Source: an uncultured Prevotella sp.
GTDB taxonomy: Bacteria; Bacteroidota; Bacteroidia; Bacteroidales; Bacteroidaceae
Reading direction: 5' to 3'
Assembly (NCBI GenBank): GCA_947170725.1
Contig: CAMVUM010000005.1
Coordinates: 62,001-126,000 of the forward strand
Length of the DNA: 64,000 nt
This document shows, piece after piece, positions 1 to 8,857 of this stretch. Within the stretch, counting starts at the first letter, position 1; each line of letters begins with the position of its first letter. The position numbers and the translations under genes are program-made. A model generated the notes under the pieces. That model worked only from the letters and a program-made list of their open reading frames with translations, was not told where the DNA came from and made no database searches.

Positions 1-656
1 GACATCAGCAGCATGTCTGCCCAATTGTCCCGTCCGCGGTTTAAGTCCACATAGACGGCGGAATCCGGCCTTATGTGCTCCTTTGCCCACTCCGGATCGT
101 CTGAGAAAATATAGTATGTGGCACCATTCATCAGTGTTTCCATCCGGCCGATGGCGTCATGGTAATAATGTTCCGTGCAGTAGCGGCCGAAATTTCCGAA
201 GTTTTCTCCTTCCATATAGTCTCCGCGTCTGACATGCAGCGCCACCGAGCGTGACTCTCTTATCCGTCCGAGCATCCAGAGGCAATCCTCCGAAAGATTT
301 TCCGTGCGAAACCTGAACATACTGCTGACGTCCACATCACTATAGAAATGGCGGTCGAGCCAGTAGCCGTCGAATACCACATCCCAACAGGTGAACTCAC
401 GGTCATTTTCCCAACGAGTCAGTCCGAGCCGTTTCGCCAGCACATAGATACGCGAAAACGCATCCGTCAGCGGCCGTGATTCAGGAAGCCGCAGGTTGAA
501 GACACGTTCCAGCTCCAGTCCGCCATGTACATCGAGCGAGCCGGACCTGTAGCATCCGTAGATTCTTTCGCCGGGAAACGTCCGCTCCAGATACCGGTAA
601 AGGGCATATGCAAACATCTGATTGCCCAGTCCGCCGAGAAAATTGACAATTCTCAT
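1..656 (-). CDS. Alpha-1,2-fucosyltransferase, GT11 family (partial; C-terminus off the window)
   Basis: Reading the minus strand from the ATG at 656 gives an open frame of about 218 codons that runs off the left edge. It opens with MRIVNFLGGLGNQMFAYALY, the standard GT11 N-terminus (GLGNQMFQYA-like), and carries HVRRGDY near residue 147, the family's GDP-fucose-binding HxRRGDY motif. The visible part ends in a typical YYIFSDDPEWAKE segment. GT11 enzymes add fucose in alpha-1,2 linkage to terminal galactose of O-antigens or capsules, usually at the inner membrane. It starts 31 bp after the nadA stop on the same strand, so it could be co-transcribed with nadA. The acceptor cannot be told from sequence. 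Family assignment is secure from the motifs; completeness is unknown. Confidence 0.88.
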   Translation of the reverse strand, partial: MRIVNFLGGLGNQMFAYALYRYLERTFPGERIYGCYRSGSLDVHGGLELERVFNLRLPESRPLTDAFSRIYVLAKRLGLTRWENDREFTCWDVVFDGYWLDRHFYSDVDVSSMFRFRTENLSEDCLWMLGRIRESRSVALHVRRGDYMEGENFGNFGRYCTEHYYHDAIGRMETLMNGATYYIFSDDPEWAKEHIRPDSAVYVDLNRGRDNWADMLLM

Positions 657-687
657 CCTCCGATGTCCGTCATTCTTCCGTCTTCCC

Positions 688-1677
688 TCAACTCATCTCC
701 AGCATTCTCACAATGGGCTTGACAGCCTCGCGGGCCACGTCAGGATCAACCTCTACGGATGGCCATTCGTGGAGCAGCGTATTATAGATTTTCCTCATCG
801 TGTTCATCTTCATATAGTCGCACTCGTTGCAGGAGCAGCCCACGGAGCCTTCGCCGATTTCCGGCGGAACGGGAATGAAAGTCTTGTCGGGACACTGACG
901 TGTCATCTCATGGAGAATTCCGGCTTCCGTGACAACGATGAATTCGCGGTCGTCACTTTCCATGGCGTGCTTCAGCAGAACAGCCGTAGACCCGACCACA
1001 TCGGCAACGGCCAGAACCGGGCCTTTGCACTCCGGATGGGCCAGCACCTTCGCACCGGGATGTTCTGCTTTCAGACGTACAATCTCGGCCACAGAAAAAC
1101 GTTCGTGAACGTGACATCCGCCATGCCACAGAAGCATGTTGCGGCCCGTCACACCATTTATATATGATCCGAGGTTGTAGTCCGGGCCGAAGATGATCTT
1201 CTCGCCAGCGGGAAGTGACTCGACAATCCGGCGTGCATTTCCGCTCGTCACAACAACATCGGTCAGAGCCTTGACGGCGGCAGTCGTATTGACGTAGCTC
1301 ACAACGGTGTGGTCAGGATGTTCCTCCTTGAACCGCTTGAGGTCTTCAGCGCGGCAGGAATCAGCCAGCGAACATCCGGCATTGAGATCGGGACAGAGCA
1401 CAAGTTTGTCCGGCGAAAGAATCTTGCACGTCTCAGCCATGAAGTGGACGCCGCACATGACGATTATCCGTGCGTCGGTTTCAGCCGCCTTGCGTGCCAA
1501 AGCAAGCGAATCGCCAACAAAATCGGCCACGTCCTGTATTTCTCCCTGCGTGTAGTAGTGGGCCATGATCACGGCCTTCTTCTCACGACACATCCGTCTG
1601 ATTTCGCTCTTCAAGTCCGTGCCTTCGGCTACGGGCTCGTCAATGTAGCCCTTTTCGAGCCATTCCGTTTTCAACAT
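688..1677 (-). CDS. nadA: Quinolinate synthase A
   Basis: A 329-residue protein of normal length for NadA, which condenses iminoaspartate with dihydroxyacetone phosphate to quinolinate in de novo NAD synthesis, using an oxygen-sensitive [4Fe-4S] cluster in the cytoplasm. Visible landmarks are MAHYYTQGEIQDVADF near residue 38, AGCSL (Cys102), HPEC (Cys217) and the CSCNEC cluster (Cys281/283/286); one Cys from each of these three regions ligates the cluster in the family. No nadB or nadC lies next to it, so the pathway genes are dispersed or lie beyond the left edge. The start is the first Met of MLKTEWLEKG. Upstream is the DnaA-box-rich intergenic region. I saw no clear TAnnTTTG box for it. 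Confidence 0.96.
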   Translation of the reverse strand: MLKTEWLEKGYIDEPVAEGTDLKSEIRRMCREKKAVIMAHYYTQGEIQDVADFVGDSLALARKAAETDARIIVMCGVHFMAETCKILSPDKLVLCPDLNAGCSLADSCRAEDLKRFKEEHPDHTVVSYVNTTAAVKALTDVVVTSGNARRIVESLPAGEKIIFGPDYNLGSYINGVTGRNMLLWHGGCHVHERFSVAEIVRLKAEHPGAKVLAHPECKGPVLAVADVVGSTAVLLKHAMESDDREFIVVTEAGILHEMTRQCPDKTFIPVPPEIGEGSVGCSCNECDYMKMNTMRKIYNTLLHEWPSVEVDPDVAREAVKPIVRMLEMS

Positions 1678-1739
1678 CGTTTTATTATATTTATTTCTTT
1701 CTTTTTTAATTTAAAAATGTTATGTTATGGATGATGTGC

Positions 1740-2044
1740 TGTTGATATGTGAAAAACTTTCTTCTCTTTTTCTTGCGTATTTCGTTATAAAACTGTGGTT
1801 CGTCAATATCAACAATCATTGTTGAAACTTACATGCTGATAATGAGCATTATCGCATGTTTATCCACAATATCCCATTTCGGTGCAAATTTAATAAGTTT
1901 ATATCTTTTTCTGCCAATAATCTGTTGAAAACTTGCTGAAAAGCCCTTAATAACCCTGTTGATATCCATGTTTCGCGGCGGTATGTGTGAAGCCTGTTGA
2001 TAATGCAAAACTTATCAACAGGGTTATCAACAGAGTTATCAACA
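1740..2044. other. DnaA-box cluster, candidate replication origin or DnaA-controlled region
   Basis: Within 305 AT-rich bp there is one perfect TTATCCACA (1860-1868), three direct TTATCAACA (2012-2020, 2024-2032, 2036-2044), one inverted TGTTGATAA (1995-2003), two inverted TGTTGATAT (1740-1748, 1957-1965), one ATATCAACA (1806-1814) and a weaker TGTTGAAAA (1923-1931). TTATCNACA is the consensus DnaA site. The last three direct boxes are spaced 12 bp start-to-start, a regular array. Genes diverge on either side (nadA minus, CoA-transferase plus) and the flanks at 1681-1740 are strongly A/T. Density and spacing look like an oriC; dnaA itself is not in the window, so a DnaA-titration or regulatory site is the alternative. 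Confidence 0.6.
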
Positions 2045-2354
2045 CTATTGTGACAAGTATTTATGCTGGAGAATCGGATGAAAATCCGCCGGCATATCAC
2101 AATGCTTTTCATGTTTGATAAATGATATCCGTTTCACGTTAAGTAGGGACATATTCCGTGTATTTGTCCGAATAAGATGTGTTGGTTTTAAACATCTTTC
2201 TAATGGGAAGGAGACACGGACGGATACAAGAAAGATGTCCTGACCGTTGCATGAACAAGGATTATTATACGGTCCCTGCATCCCTCTTGATTCACTCCGT
2301 CTCCTTCCCCTGGAGAGGTAGGGTGGGGCATTCTCTTTTTTTCTCCTTTTTTAT
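2045..2354. other. Intergenic stretch without a gene; REP-like pyrimidine/purine palindrome near 2301-2329
   Basis: No credible ORF on either strand; short frames here lack start context and family resemblance. The only structure I see is CTCCTTCCCC followed by GGTAGGGTGGGG (2301-2329), resembling the C-rich/G-rich palindromes found near other genes in this window (19085-19177, 48069-48091, 48291-48325). Confidence 0.4.
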
Positions 2355-2385
2355 TTTGCTGTCCCGACGATTTTCGGTAATTTTG
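2355..2385 (+). promoter_or_regulatory. Bacteroidota-type promoter of the CoA-transferase gene
   Basis: TTTG at 2355-2358 and TAATTTTG at 2378-2385 match the Bacteroidales -33 (TTTG) and -7 (TAnnTTTG) elements with a 19-bp spacer. The leader to the ATG at 2427 is about 35 nt. Confidence 0.75.
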
Positions 2386-2426
2386 CAACCGTTCACATTT
2401 GAATAATTTAAACTTTATAAATATAC

Positions 2427-3935
2427 ATGGCATATACACATATGACCGCTGCCGAGGCCGCAGCGCTGATAAAGAACGGAGAAAATATAGCCCTCAGCGG
2501 ATTCACACCTTCAGGTGCCGCCAAGGCTGTGACGAAAGAACTGGCAAAGATAGCCGAAGCTGAGCATGCCGCCGGACGCGAGTTTCAGGTGGGCATCTTC
2601 ACCGGAGCATCCACAGGACAGAGCACTGACGGTGACCTTGCAAACGCAAAGGCCATCCGCTATCGCGCCCCCTACACGACCAACCCCGATTTCCGCAAAC
2701 ATGTCAACATGGGCGAGATTGCCTACAACGACATCCACCTGAGCCAGATGGCACAGGAACTGCGCTACGGTTTCATGGGGCAGGTTGATTGGGCTATCCT
2801 CGAAGTCTGCGACTTTGAGGAGTGTGGCGACACATGCCGTGCGTATCTGACATCGGCCGGAGGTATCAGCCCCACAGCCGCACGTCTGGCAAAGCATGTC
2901 ATCCTGGAGCATAATACGTTCCACAGCACGGGTGCGAAATTTCTGCACGACGTCTATGAACTTCAGGACCCGCCACTGCGTCAGCCTATTCCGCTGACAG
3001 GTGTCGGCGACCGTATAGGAAAGCCGTATGTAGAGATTGACGCGAAGAAGATTGTGGGTGTGGTTGAGTGCAACATCCCCGACGAGGCACGTGCATTCAA
3101 GGATCTTGACCCTGTGACGACACAGATTGGTATGAACGTGGCCGAATTCCTTGTAGGCGACATGCGCCGCGGAATAATCCCGCAGTCTTTCCTGCCGTTG
3201 CAGAGCGGCGTAGGTTCGACGGCCAACGCCATTCTTGCCGCTTTGAGCCAGGACAAGAACGTTCCCGACTTTAATATATTCACCGAGGTTCTTCAGGATG
3301 CCGTGGTTGACATGATGCTCGAGGGCCGTGTGAAGGATGCCTCAACATGTTCGTTGACGGTGACGAACGAAAGTCTGATGAAGGTTTACGACAATATCGA
3401 CTACTTCAAAAACCATCTGACATTGCGTCAGAGTGAAATATCCAATTCACCGGAACTCATCCGGCGTCTCGGTGTCATCGCTATCAACACAGCGCTTGAG
3501 GTCGATATCTACGGCAACGCCAACTCAACACATATCAGCGGCACGAAGATGATGAACGGTATCGGCGGCTCTGGAGACTTTGAGCGCAATGCCTATATAT
3601 CCATCTTCACATGCCCGTCGGTGGCAAAGGGCGGACTCATCAGTTCGGTTGTGCCGTTTGTGAGCCATCAGGATCATTCGGAGCACGATGTTAACATTAT
3701 CGTGACGGAGCAGGGTGTGGCCGACCTGCGCGGCAAGAGCCCGATGCAGCGTGCCGAGTGCATTATTGAGAACTGTGCCCATCCCGACTATCGTCAGCTG
3801 CTCTGGGATTATCTCAAAATCGCCAAGGGCGGCCACACGAAACATTGTCTGCCGGCAGCTTTCGCCATGCACGATACTCTCAGCCGCAAGGGTGACATGC
3901 GCCTGACGGACTATGCGGAATACATGAAAATTTAG
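2427..3935 (+). CDS. Acetyl-CoA hydrolase/transferase family protein, probable succinyl-CoA:acetate CoA-transferase
   Basis: At 502 residues this is the usual length of the Cat1/AarC class of CoA-transferases. GVGSTANAI (about 261-269) is the CoA-loop motif and Glu287 in FTEVLQ is the expected catalytic glutamate that forms the glutamyl-CoA intermediate; GGSGDF near residue 377 is also family-typical. Such enzymes exchange CoA between succinyl-CoA (or propionyl-CoA) and acetate, a step in the succinate/acetate/propionate fermentation of Bacteroidales. It is cytoplasmic and probably monocistronic: it has its own promoter and is followed by a long inverted-repeat element. The exact acyl substrates cannot be deduced from sequence. 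The start (MAYTHMTAAEAA) fits the promoter well. Confidence 0.92.
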   Translation: MAYTHMTAAEAAALIKNGENIALSGFTPSGAAKAVTKELAKIAEAEHAAGREFQVGIFTGASTGQSTDGDLANAKAIRYRAPYTTNPDFRKHVNMGEIAYNDIHLSQMAQELRYGFMGQVDWAILEVCDFEECGDTCRAYLTSAGGISPTAARLAKHVILEHNTFHSTGAKFLHDVYELQDPPLRQPIPLTGVGDRIGKPYVEIDAKKIVGVVECNIPDEARAFKDLDPVTTQIGMNVAEFLVGDMRRGIIPQSFLPLQSGVGSTANAILAALSQDKNVPDFNIFTEVLQDAVVDMMLEGRVKDASTCSLTVTNESLMKVYDNIDYFKNHLTLRQSEISNSPELIRRLGVIAINTALEVDIYGNANSTHISGTKMMNGIGGSGDFERNAYISIFTCPSVAKGGLISSVVPFVSHQDHSEHDVNIIVTEQGVADLRGKSPMQRAECIIENCAHPDYRQLLWDYLKIAKGGHTKHCLPAAFAMHDTLSRKGDMRLTDYAEYMKI

Positions 3936-3956
3936 TTTACGCCAAAGGCTTTATTT

Positions 3957-4143
3957 AAGTCAGAAGTCAGAGTTGTGAGTGAAGGGTTATGATATGCTTT
4001 GTTGGCTGAAAAACAATGGTATATCTATATTAGGATAATACACCATAGCTAAAAAATGTCCCTATGGTTGTTTCCGATGCAGATATAATCCTGACCAACA
4101 AAACATATAATAACCCTTCACTCACAACTCTGACTTCTGACTT
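3957..4143. repeat. 187-bp element with 49-bp terminal inverted repeats (MITE-like)
   Basis: The left arm (3957-4005) and right arm (4095-4143) are reverse complements at 47 of 49 positions, separated by 89 bp without an ORF. The left arm begins AAGTCAGAAGTCAGAGTTG and ends TTTGTTGG. A diverged single copy of the arm lies at 41637-41690. The architecture resembles a non-autonomous mobile element or a large hairpin terminator after the CoA-transferase gene. The rest of the gap up to 4279 is pyrimidine-rich and empty. Confidence 0.75.
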
Positions 4144-4279
4144 TCTTCATCAATCACTCAAAACCTGGTGCTTAAAGGTAAGCAGCCTCTTCACTCGTCA
4201 CTTTGGCCTCTGACTTAAATAAGCCTCTGACTTAAACGAATTTTTCACTCTTCATTCTTTATTCTTCATTTTAAATATG

Positions 4280-4287
4280 TATCTTTG
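4280..4287 (+). promoter_or_regulatory. -7 promoter box (TATCTTTG) abutting the GH3 start codon
   Basis: TATCTTTG matches TAnnTTTG and lies only 8 nt before the ATG at 4296; a weak -33 (TTTA) occurs at about 4258. If it is used, transcription starts within a few bases of the ATG. Confidence 0.55.
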
Positions 4288-4295
4288 CATCCATT

Positions 4296-5804
4296 ATGAG
4301 CATAACAGCAATAGCCCGCAATCTGTTTTTGCCGAGGCAGAAGCAGCTGGAGCGGCACGACAATGAGGCAGAGATACTTCAGCGCAACGCGCTGAGACAT
4401 TTGCTTGACCGTGCGAAAGATACCGAATACGGACGAAATCATCTGTTCGGAACGGCGCGAAGTTATGAAGATTTCGCAAAGAACACACCCATAAACACAT
4501 ATGAAGAGCTCAAGGGCGACATCGACCGCATGCGTCATGGCGAACGTGACATACTGTGGCCCGGACGGGTTCGATGGTATGCCAAGTCGTCGGGAACGAC
4601 AAACGACAAGAGCAAGTTCATTCCCGTCAGCAGCGACGGACTCAGAGACCTCCACTATCGCGGAGGGAAGGATGTCGTGGCGCTTTATTTGAGAAACAAT
4701 CCGAAAAGCCGGATGTTTGACGGAAAGGGACTCATACTCGGTGGAAGCCACTCGCCTAACTACAATCTGAAGGACAGTCTGGTGGGCGACCTGAGCGCCA
4801 TATTGATAGAGAACATCAACCCGATGGTCAATTTCGTGCGTGTTCCGAAAAAACAGACGGCACTGCTCAGCGACTTCGAGATAAAGCGCGACCGCATAGC
4901 GCGGGAGACCATGGGGCAGAACGTGACCAATCTGAGTGGTGTGCCGTCGTGGATGCTCTCAGTACTGACACGTGTGATGGAGCTGACGGGCAAACAGCAT
5001 CTTGAGGAAGTGTGGCCCAATCTGGAAGTATTCTTCCACGGCGGAGTGGCCTTCACGCCCTACCGCCGCCAGTACGAGCAGCTCATAACGTCGCCCTTGA
5101 TGCACTATATGGAAACATATAATGCCAGTGAAGGCTTTTTCGGCATACAGAGCGATCCTGAGGACAAGTCGATGCTGCTCATGTCGGACTATGGCGTGTT
5201 CTATGAGTTCATACCGATGGATGAGTTCGGAACCGACAATCCTTCCATCGTTCCGCTGTGGGGCGTAGAGAAGGGACGCAACTATGCCATGGTCATATCC
5301 ACATCGTGTGGCTTGTGGCGCTACATATTGGGCGACACTGTCAGCTTCACGTCCGTCAATCCATATAAGTTTGTCATCACCGGACGCACCAAGAGTTTCA
5401 TCAATGCCTTTGGCGAGGAACTCATCGTTGACAATGCCGAGCAGGGACTGGCCTACGCATGTCGTGAGACGGGCGCGGAGGTGAGCGAATATACGGCCGC
5501 ACCGGTATTCATGGACGACAGCGCGAAGTGCCGTCATCAGTGGCTCATAGAATTTGCGCGCCGCCCGGACGACATGGCCCGTTTCGCATCGTTGCTGGAC
5601 CAAAGACTTCAAGAGGTCAACAGCGACTACGAAGCCAAGCGCTATAAGGATATCACGCTACAGCATCTGGAAGTCGTGGAAGCCCGTCAGGGACTCTTCA
5701 ACGACTGGCTGAAACTGAAAGGAAAGCTCGGCGGACAGCACAAAGTGCCGCGGTTGAGCAACAGCCGCGACATGATAGAACAGATGTTGGCGCTGAACAT
5801 CTGA
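4296..5804 (+). CDS. GH3 auxin-responsive promoter family protein (acyl-amido synthetase-like)
   Basis: The 502-residue protein belongs to the GH3 branch of the ANL adenylating superfamily. SSGTTNDKSKFIPVS near residue 104 is the ATP-binding P-loop-like motif, YMETYNASEGFFG near 271 the second adenylation motif, and YILGDTV near 346 the hinge/ATP motif. Plant GH3 enzymes adenylate hormone acids and conjugate them to amino acids; Bacteroidota homologues are common but mostly uncharacterised, so substrate and product are unknown here. It is cytoplasmic, with no signal peptide. The start was chosen because the N-terminus (MSITAIARNLFLPRQKQLE) fits the family and no upstream ATG is in frame. It probably reads through into the following lipoprotein gene 50 bp later. 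Confidence 0.9.
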   Translation: MSITAIARNLFLPRQKQLERHDNEAEILQRNALRHLLDRAKDTEYGRNHLFGTARSYEDFAKNTPINTYEELKGDIDRMRHGERDILWPGRVRWYAKSSGTTNDKSKFIPVSSDGLRDLHYRGGKDVVALYLRNNPKSRMFDGKGLILGGSHSPNYNLKDSLVGDLSAILIENINPMVNFVRVPKKQTALLSDFEIKRDRIARETMGQNVTNLSGVPSWMLSVLTRVMELTGKQHLEEVWPNLEVFFHGGVAFTPYRRQYEQLITSPLMHYMETYNASEGFFGIQSDPEDKSMLLMSDYGVFYEFIPMDEFGTDNPSIVPLWGVEKGRNYAMVISTSCGLWRYILGDTVSFTSVNPYKFVITGRTKSFINAFGEELIVDNAEQGLAYACRETGAEVSEYTAAPVFMDDSAKCRHQWLIEFARRPDDMARFASLLDQRLQEVNSDYEAKRYKDITLQHLEVVEARQGLFNDWLKLKGKLGGQHKVPRLSNSRDMIEQMLALNI

Positions 5805-5854
5805 CGTATATCGTCGGACATTTAAATCTTCCACAAAACAACCATCCCCGTAAT

Positions 5855-7816
5855 ATGGCATATTCATCCCACACTTCACGTTTCCTGTCTGCCGGAAAGA
5901 TTCTCATCTTTCTCGTATTCGTCATCTCCTCATGTGCCCGGATGGGCCAGCCGGACGGCGGATGGTATGACGACACGCCTCCGCGAATCGTCCACACGTC
6001 GCCCAGAGACAAGTCAACGGAGGTGAGCGGACGCAAGGTTACAATATCCTTTGATGAGTATATAAAGCTCGAGGACGCCACGAACAATGTTGTCGTATCG
6101 CCCCCGCAGTTGGAGATGCCGGAGATAAAGAGTGCCGGAAAGAAGATTGTCGTCGAGCTTAAGGATACGCTCAAAAGCAATACGACATACACGATAGACT
6201 TCTCGGATGCCATCACGGACAACAACGAAGGCAATCCTATGGGCAACTACACATACAGCTTCTCCACAGGAGAACGGATCGACACGTTCGAAGTGGCGGG
6301 CAATGTGCTTGAAGCCGCCAATCTGGAGCCGGTCAAGGGAATACTTGTCGGACTCTATGCCGACCTGACGGACACGGCCTTTGCCACCAAGCCCATGATG
6401 CGCGTGGCGCGTACGGACGGCCGCGGCCGCTTTATAATAAAAGGTGTGGGCCCGGGAAACTACCGTATCTACGCCCTGAAGGACATGGACAACGACTATA
6501 AGTTCAGCCAGAAGGGCGAAATGGTGGCCTTCAGTCAGGACACGTTCTCGCCAAGTTGCGGCCCGGACATACGTCAGGACACAATCTGGAGGGACGAATT
6601 GCGCATCGACTCCATTGCCCGCGTGCCGTTCATGCACTTCTATCCCGACGACATCGTGCTGCGTGCGTTCACAGCTCCGCAAACCGACCGCTATCTGGTG
6701 AAGACGGAACGGCAGGACGAAAGGAAGATAGGACTCTATTTCAGCTATGGAAACGATACGCTTCCGCAGGTAAAAGGGCTTGATTTCGACTCCGAAGGAG
6801 CCTTTGTCACAGAGGTTTCGGAACGTAAAGACACCATCTTCTACTGGCTGAAGGACACGGCGTTGGTCAACAGGGACACGCTGCAGGTGGAGATTCAGTA
6901 TCTCACGACGGATTCGACGGGGGTGCTTGTGAACAAGGCCGACACCATTGACATGTTCCCAAAGCTGTCATACGAGAAGCGGCAGAAGCTGCTTCAGGAT
7001 GAGGTAGAGAGGTGGGAGAAGGCCCGCGACAAGGCCAAGAAGAGGGGTGAGCCTTATGACTCGATCATGCTGGTGAAGAACATGATGCCCAAAATCGGCA
7101 TACCGTCGTCGATGGACCCTGACCGCAATATAATCATAGAGGTTCCCGTGCCGCTGGCAAGGCTCGATACTAACGCCATCCATCTTTATTCCAAGCACGA
7201 CACGCTGTGGTATAGGGCACAGTGTGAGCTGCGGGATGTGCCCGGAAAGTTGCGCTATTACGAGCTCAGAGCGGAGTGGCGGCCCGACGTGGAGTACAGT
7301 CTGGAGATTGATTCGGCCGCCTTTGAGGACATCTACGGCACCGTTTCTGGCCCGATAAAGCAGGGACTGAAGGTACGTTCGATGGACGAATATAGCTCTC
7401 TTGTGGTCAATATCGGCGGAGTGAGCGATACGCTCAGCGTCGTGGTCCAGTTGTTGGGCAGCTCCGGAAACGTCATGAAGCAGGTTACGGCGGCCGGAGG
7501 CGTTGCCGAATTCTACTATGTTCTGCCCGGAAAGTATTATCTCAGCGCCTTCGTCGACCGCAACCGCAACGGCATCTGGGACACGGGAGACTACGCGGCG
7601 GGCTTGCAGCCGGAGGAAGTATATTACAATCCGAGGGAAATCGAGTGTAAGGCGAAGTGGGATCTGACCACGGAATGGAACCTTACGGCCCTTCCGCTCA
7701 CGCAGCAGAAGCCGGCGGCCATAACCAAGCAGAAGCCCGATCAGGAGAAAAAACTGCGCAACAGGAATGCGGACAGGGCACGCGAGAAGGGAATCGAATA
7801 TAAACCGAAGCTGTGA
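5855..7816 (+). CDS. Ig-like domain-containing lipoprotein
   Basis: A 653-residue secreted lipoprotein: a hydrophobic signal (ILIFLVFVISSC) ends in a lipobox cysteine near residue 27, followed by ARMGQPDGGWYDDTPPRIV. Residues about 38-140 form a bacterial Ig-like domain of the SbsA type (DTPPRIVHTSPRD, then KVTISFDEYIKLED). Further on there is a prealbumin-like segment (GNYRIYALKDMDNDYKFSQ), and a similar one near the C-terminus (GKYYLSAFVDRNRNGIWD). The charged tail (about 625-653) is lysine/arginine-rich. Proteins of this architecture are conserved across Bacteroidales, probably periplasmic or outer-membrane anchored; the function is unknown. It follows the GH3 gene by 50 bp and precedes DUF3108 by 68 bp on the same strand, suggesting one operon. 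Confidence 0.85.
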   Translation: MAYSSHTSRFLSAGKILIFLVFVISSCARMGQPDGGWYDDTPPRIVHTSPRDKSTEVSGRKVTISFDEYIKLEDATNNVVVSPPQLEMPEIKSAGKKIVVELKDTLKSNTTYTIDFSDAITDNNEGNPMGNYTYSFSTGERIDTFEVAGNVLEAANLEPVKGILVGLYADLTDTAFATKPMMRVARTDGRGRFIIKGVGPGNYRIYALKDMDNDYKFSQKGEMVAFSQDTFSPSCGPDIRQDTIWRDELRIDSIARVPFMHFYPDDIVLRAFTAPQTDRYLVKTERQDERKIGLYFSYGNDTLPQVKGLDFDSEGAFVTEVSERKDTIFYWLKDTALVNRDTLQVEIQYLTTDSTGVLVNKADTIDMFPKLSYEKRQKLLQDEVERWEKARDKAKKRGEPYDSIMLVKNMMPKIGIPSSMDPDRNIIIEVPVPLARLDTNAIHLYSKHDTLWYRAQCELRDVPGKLRYYELRAEWRPDVEYSLEIDSAAFEDIYGTVSGPIKQGLKVRSMDEYSSLVVNIGGVSDTLSVVVQLLGSSGNVMKQVTAAGGVAEFYYVLPGKYYLSAFVDRNRNGIWDTGDYAAGLQPEEVYYNPREIECKAKWDLTTEWNLTALPLTQQKPAAITKQKPDQEKKLRNRNADRAREKGIEYKPKL

Positions 7817-7884
7817 GAACGGTACCGGCGGGATTCATAAGCGATATAGAAAAACCGATTACTGACATTTAAAAAAAGAAAACG

Positions 7885-8700
7885 ATGATGAAGCTTAAGA
7901 CATTATTGGCAGTTGTACTGATGTCGCTGGCCGTCACCACGGCCACGGCACAATGTGGAATAGAAAACAAGGCGTTCAAGTCGGGGGAGTTTCTGTATTA
8001 CGACCTCTTCTTCAACTGGAAGTTCATTTGGGTAAAAGTGGGCACGGCGTCAATGAGCACCGTTCAGTCCACCTATGACAGTAAGCCGGCTTTCCGAACG
8101 AGTCTCATAACCCGCGGAAACAACAAGCTGGACAAAATCTTCGTCATGAGGGACACGCTGCTGTCCTATTGCGACAGCCAGCTCTCTCCGCTGTATTTCC
8201 GCAAGGGTGCGCTTGAGGGCAAACGCTACTATGTTGACGAACTGTGGTACAGCTATCCCAAAGGCAACTGCCATCTCCGTCAGCACCGCATAGAGCACGA
8301 CGGCCGCCACGTATGGAAGGAATCGGAATATAAGGATTGCATTTACGACATGATGAGCATATTCCTCCGCGCCCGCAACTTTGACGCTACGAGCTTCAAG
8401 AAGGGTCAGAACATCCCCATGCCGATCAGTGACGCCAAACATCTTTCAAACTCATGGCTGAAATATCTCGGCAAGGAAACGTTCAAGGTTGAAGGCTCAA
8501 ACGAGAAATTCCGCTGTCTTGTCTTCTCTTTCATAGAGCGGGAGAACGGCAATAACCACGAACTCATCCGCTTCTATGTCACCGACGATGACAATCACAT
8601 TCCCGTCCGTCTCGACATGTTCCTCAGTTTTGGATCCGCCAAGGCTTTCCTGAAAGGCTATAAGGGTATCCGTAATCCTATGACGGCGAAGATAAAATGA
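7885..8700 (+). CDS. DUF3108 domain-containing secreted protein
   Basis: A 271-residue protein with an N-terminal signal peptide (MMKLKTLLAVVLMSLAVTTATA, cleavage expected before QCGIENKAF). The mature part begins FKSGEFLYYDLFFNWKFIWV, the opening strand pattern of DUF3108, and continues as a beta-rich fold (ESEYKDCIYDMMSIFLRARN). DUF3108 proteins are periplasmic and of unknown function, with a fold related to lipid- or polymer-handling beta-barrels. Two Met codons lie in a row at the start; either may be used. It ends just before a clear hairpin with a T-run (8790-8826), so it closes the operon that begins with the GH3 gene. Confidence 0.87.
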   Translation: MMKLKTLLAVVLMSLAVTTATAQCGIENKAFKSGEFLYYDLFFNWKFIWVKVGTASMSTVQSTYDSKPAFRTSLITRGNNKLDKIFVMRDTLLSYCDSQLSPLYFRKGALEGKRYYVDELWYSYPKGNCHLRQHRIEHDGRHVWKESEYKDCIYDMMSIFLRARNFDATSFKKGQNIPMPISDAKHLSNSWLKYLGKETFKVEGSNEKFRCLVFSFIERENGNNHELIRFYVTDDDNHIPVRLDMFLSFGSAKAFLKGYKGIRNPMTAKIK

Positions 8701-8789
8701 TGCGTCAGAACAGAAAGGGAAGTCATGAGGAGTGACGGGAAATTTGAGTTCTATCGTGACCAATGACTTGATTTCATATACTTAATGAT

Positions 8790-8826
8790 AAGCCGAACAG
8801 CCATTGAACTGTCCGGCTTGTTTTAT
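8790..8826 (+). terminator. Intrinsic terminator after the DUF3108 gene
   Basis: AAGCCGAACAG (8790-8800) pairs with CTGTCCGGCTT (8809-8819) at 10 of 11 positions across an 8-nt loop, followed by GTTTTAT. Orientation suits termination of the plus-strand operon. Confidence 0.75.
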
Positions 8827-8857
8827 ACCATAAGAAACACACATCATAATAATTCCA

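Noticed and set aside
1849..2112. 87-codon minus-strand frame in the DnaA-box region
   Set aside because: Its sequence is a translation of the repeated TTATCAACA boxes (repeated NSVDN-like residues); no homology or start signal.
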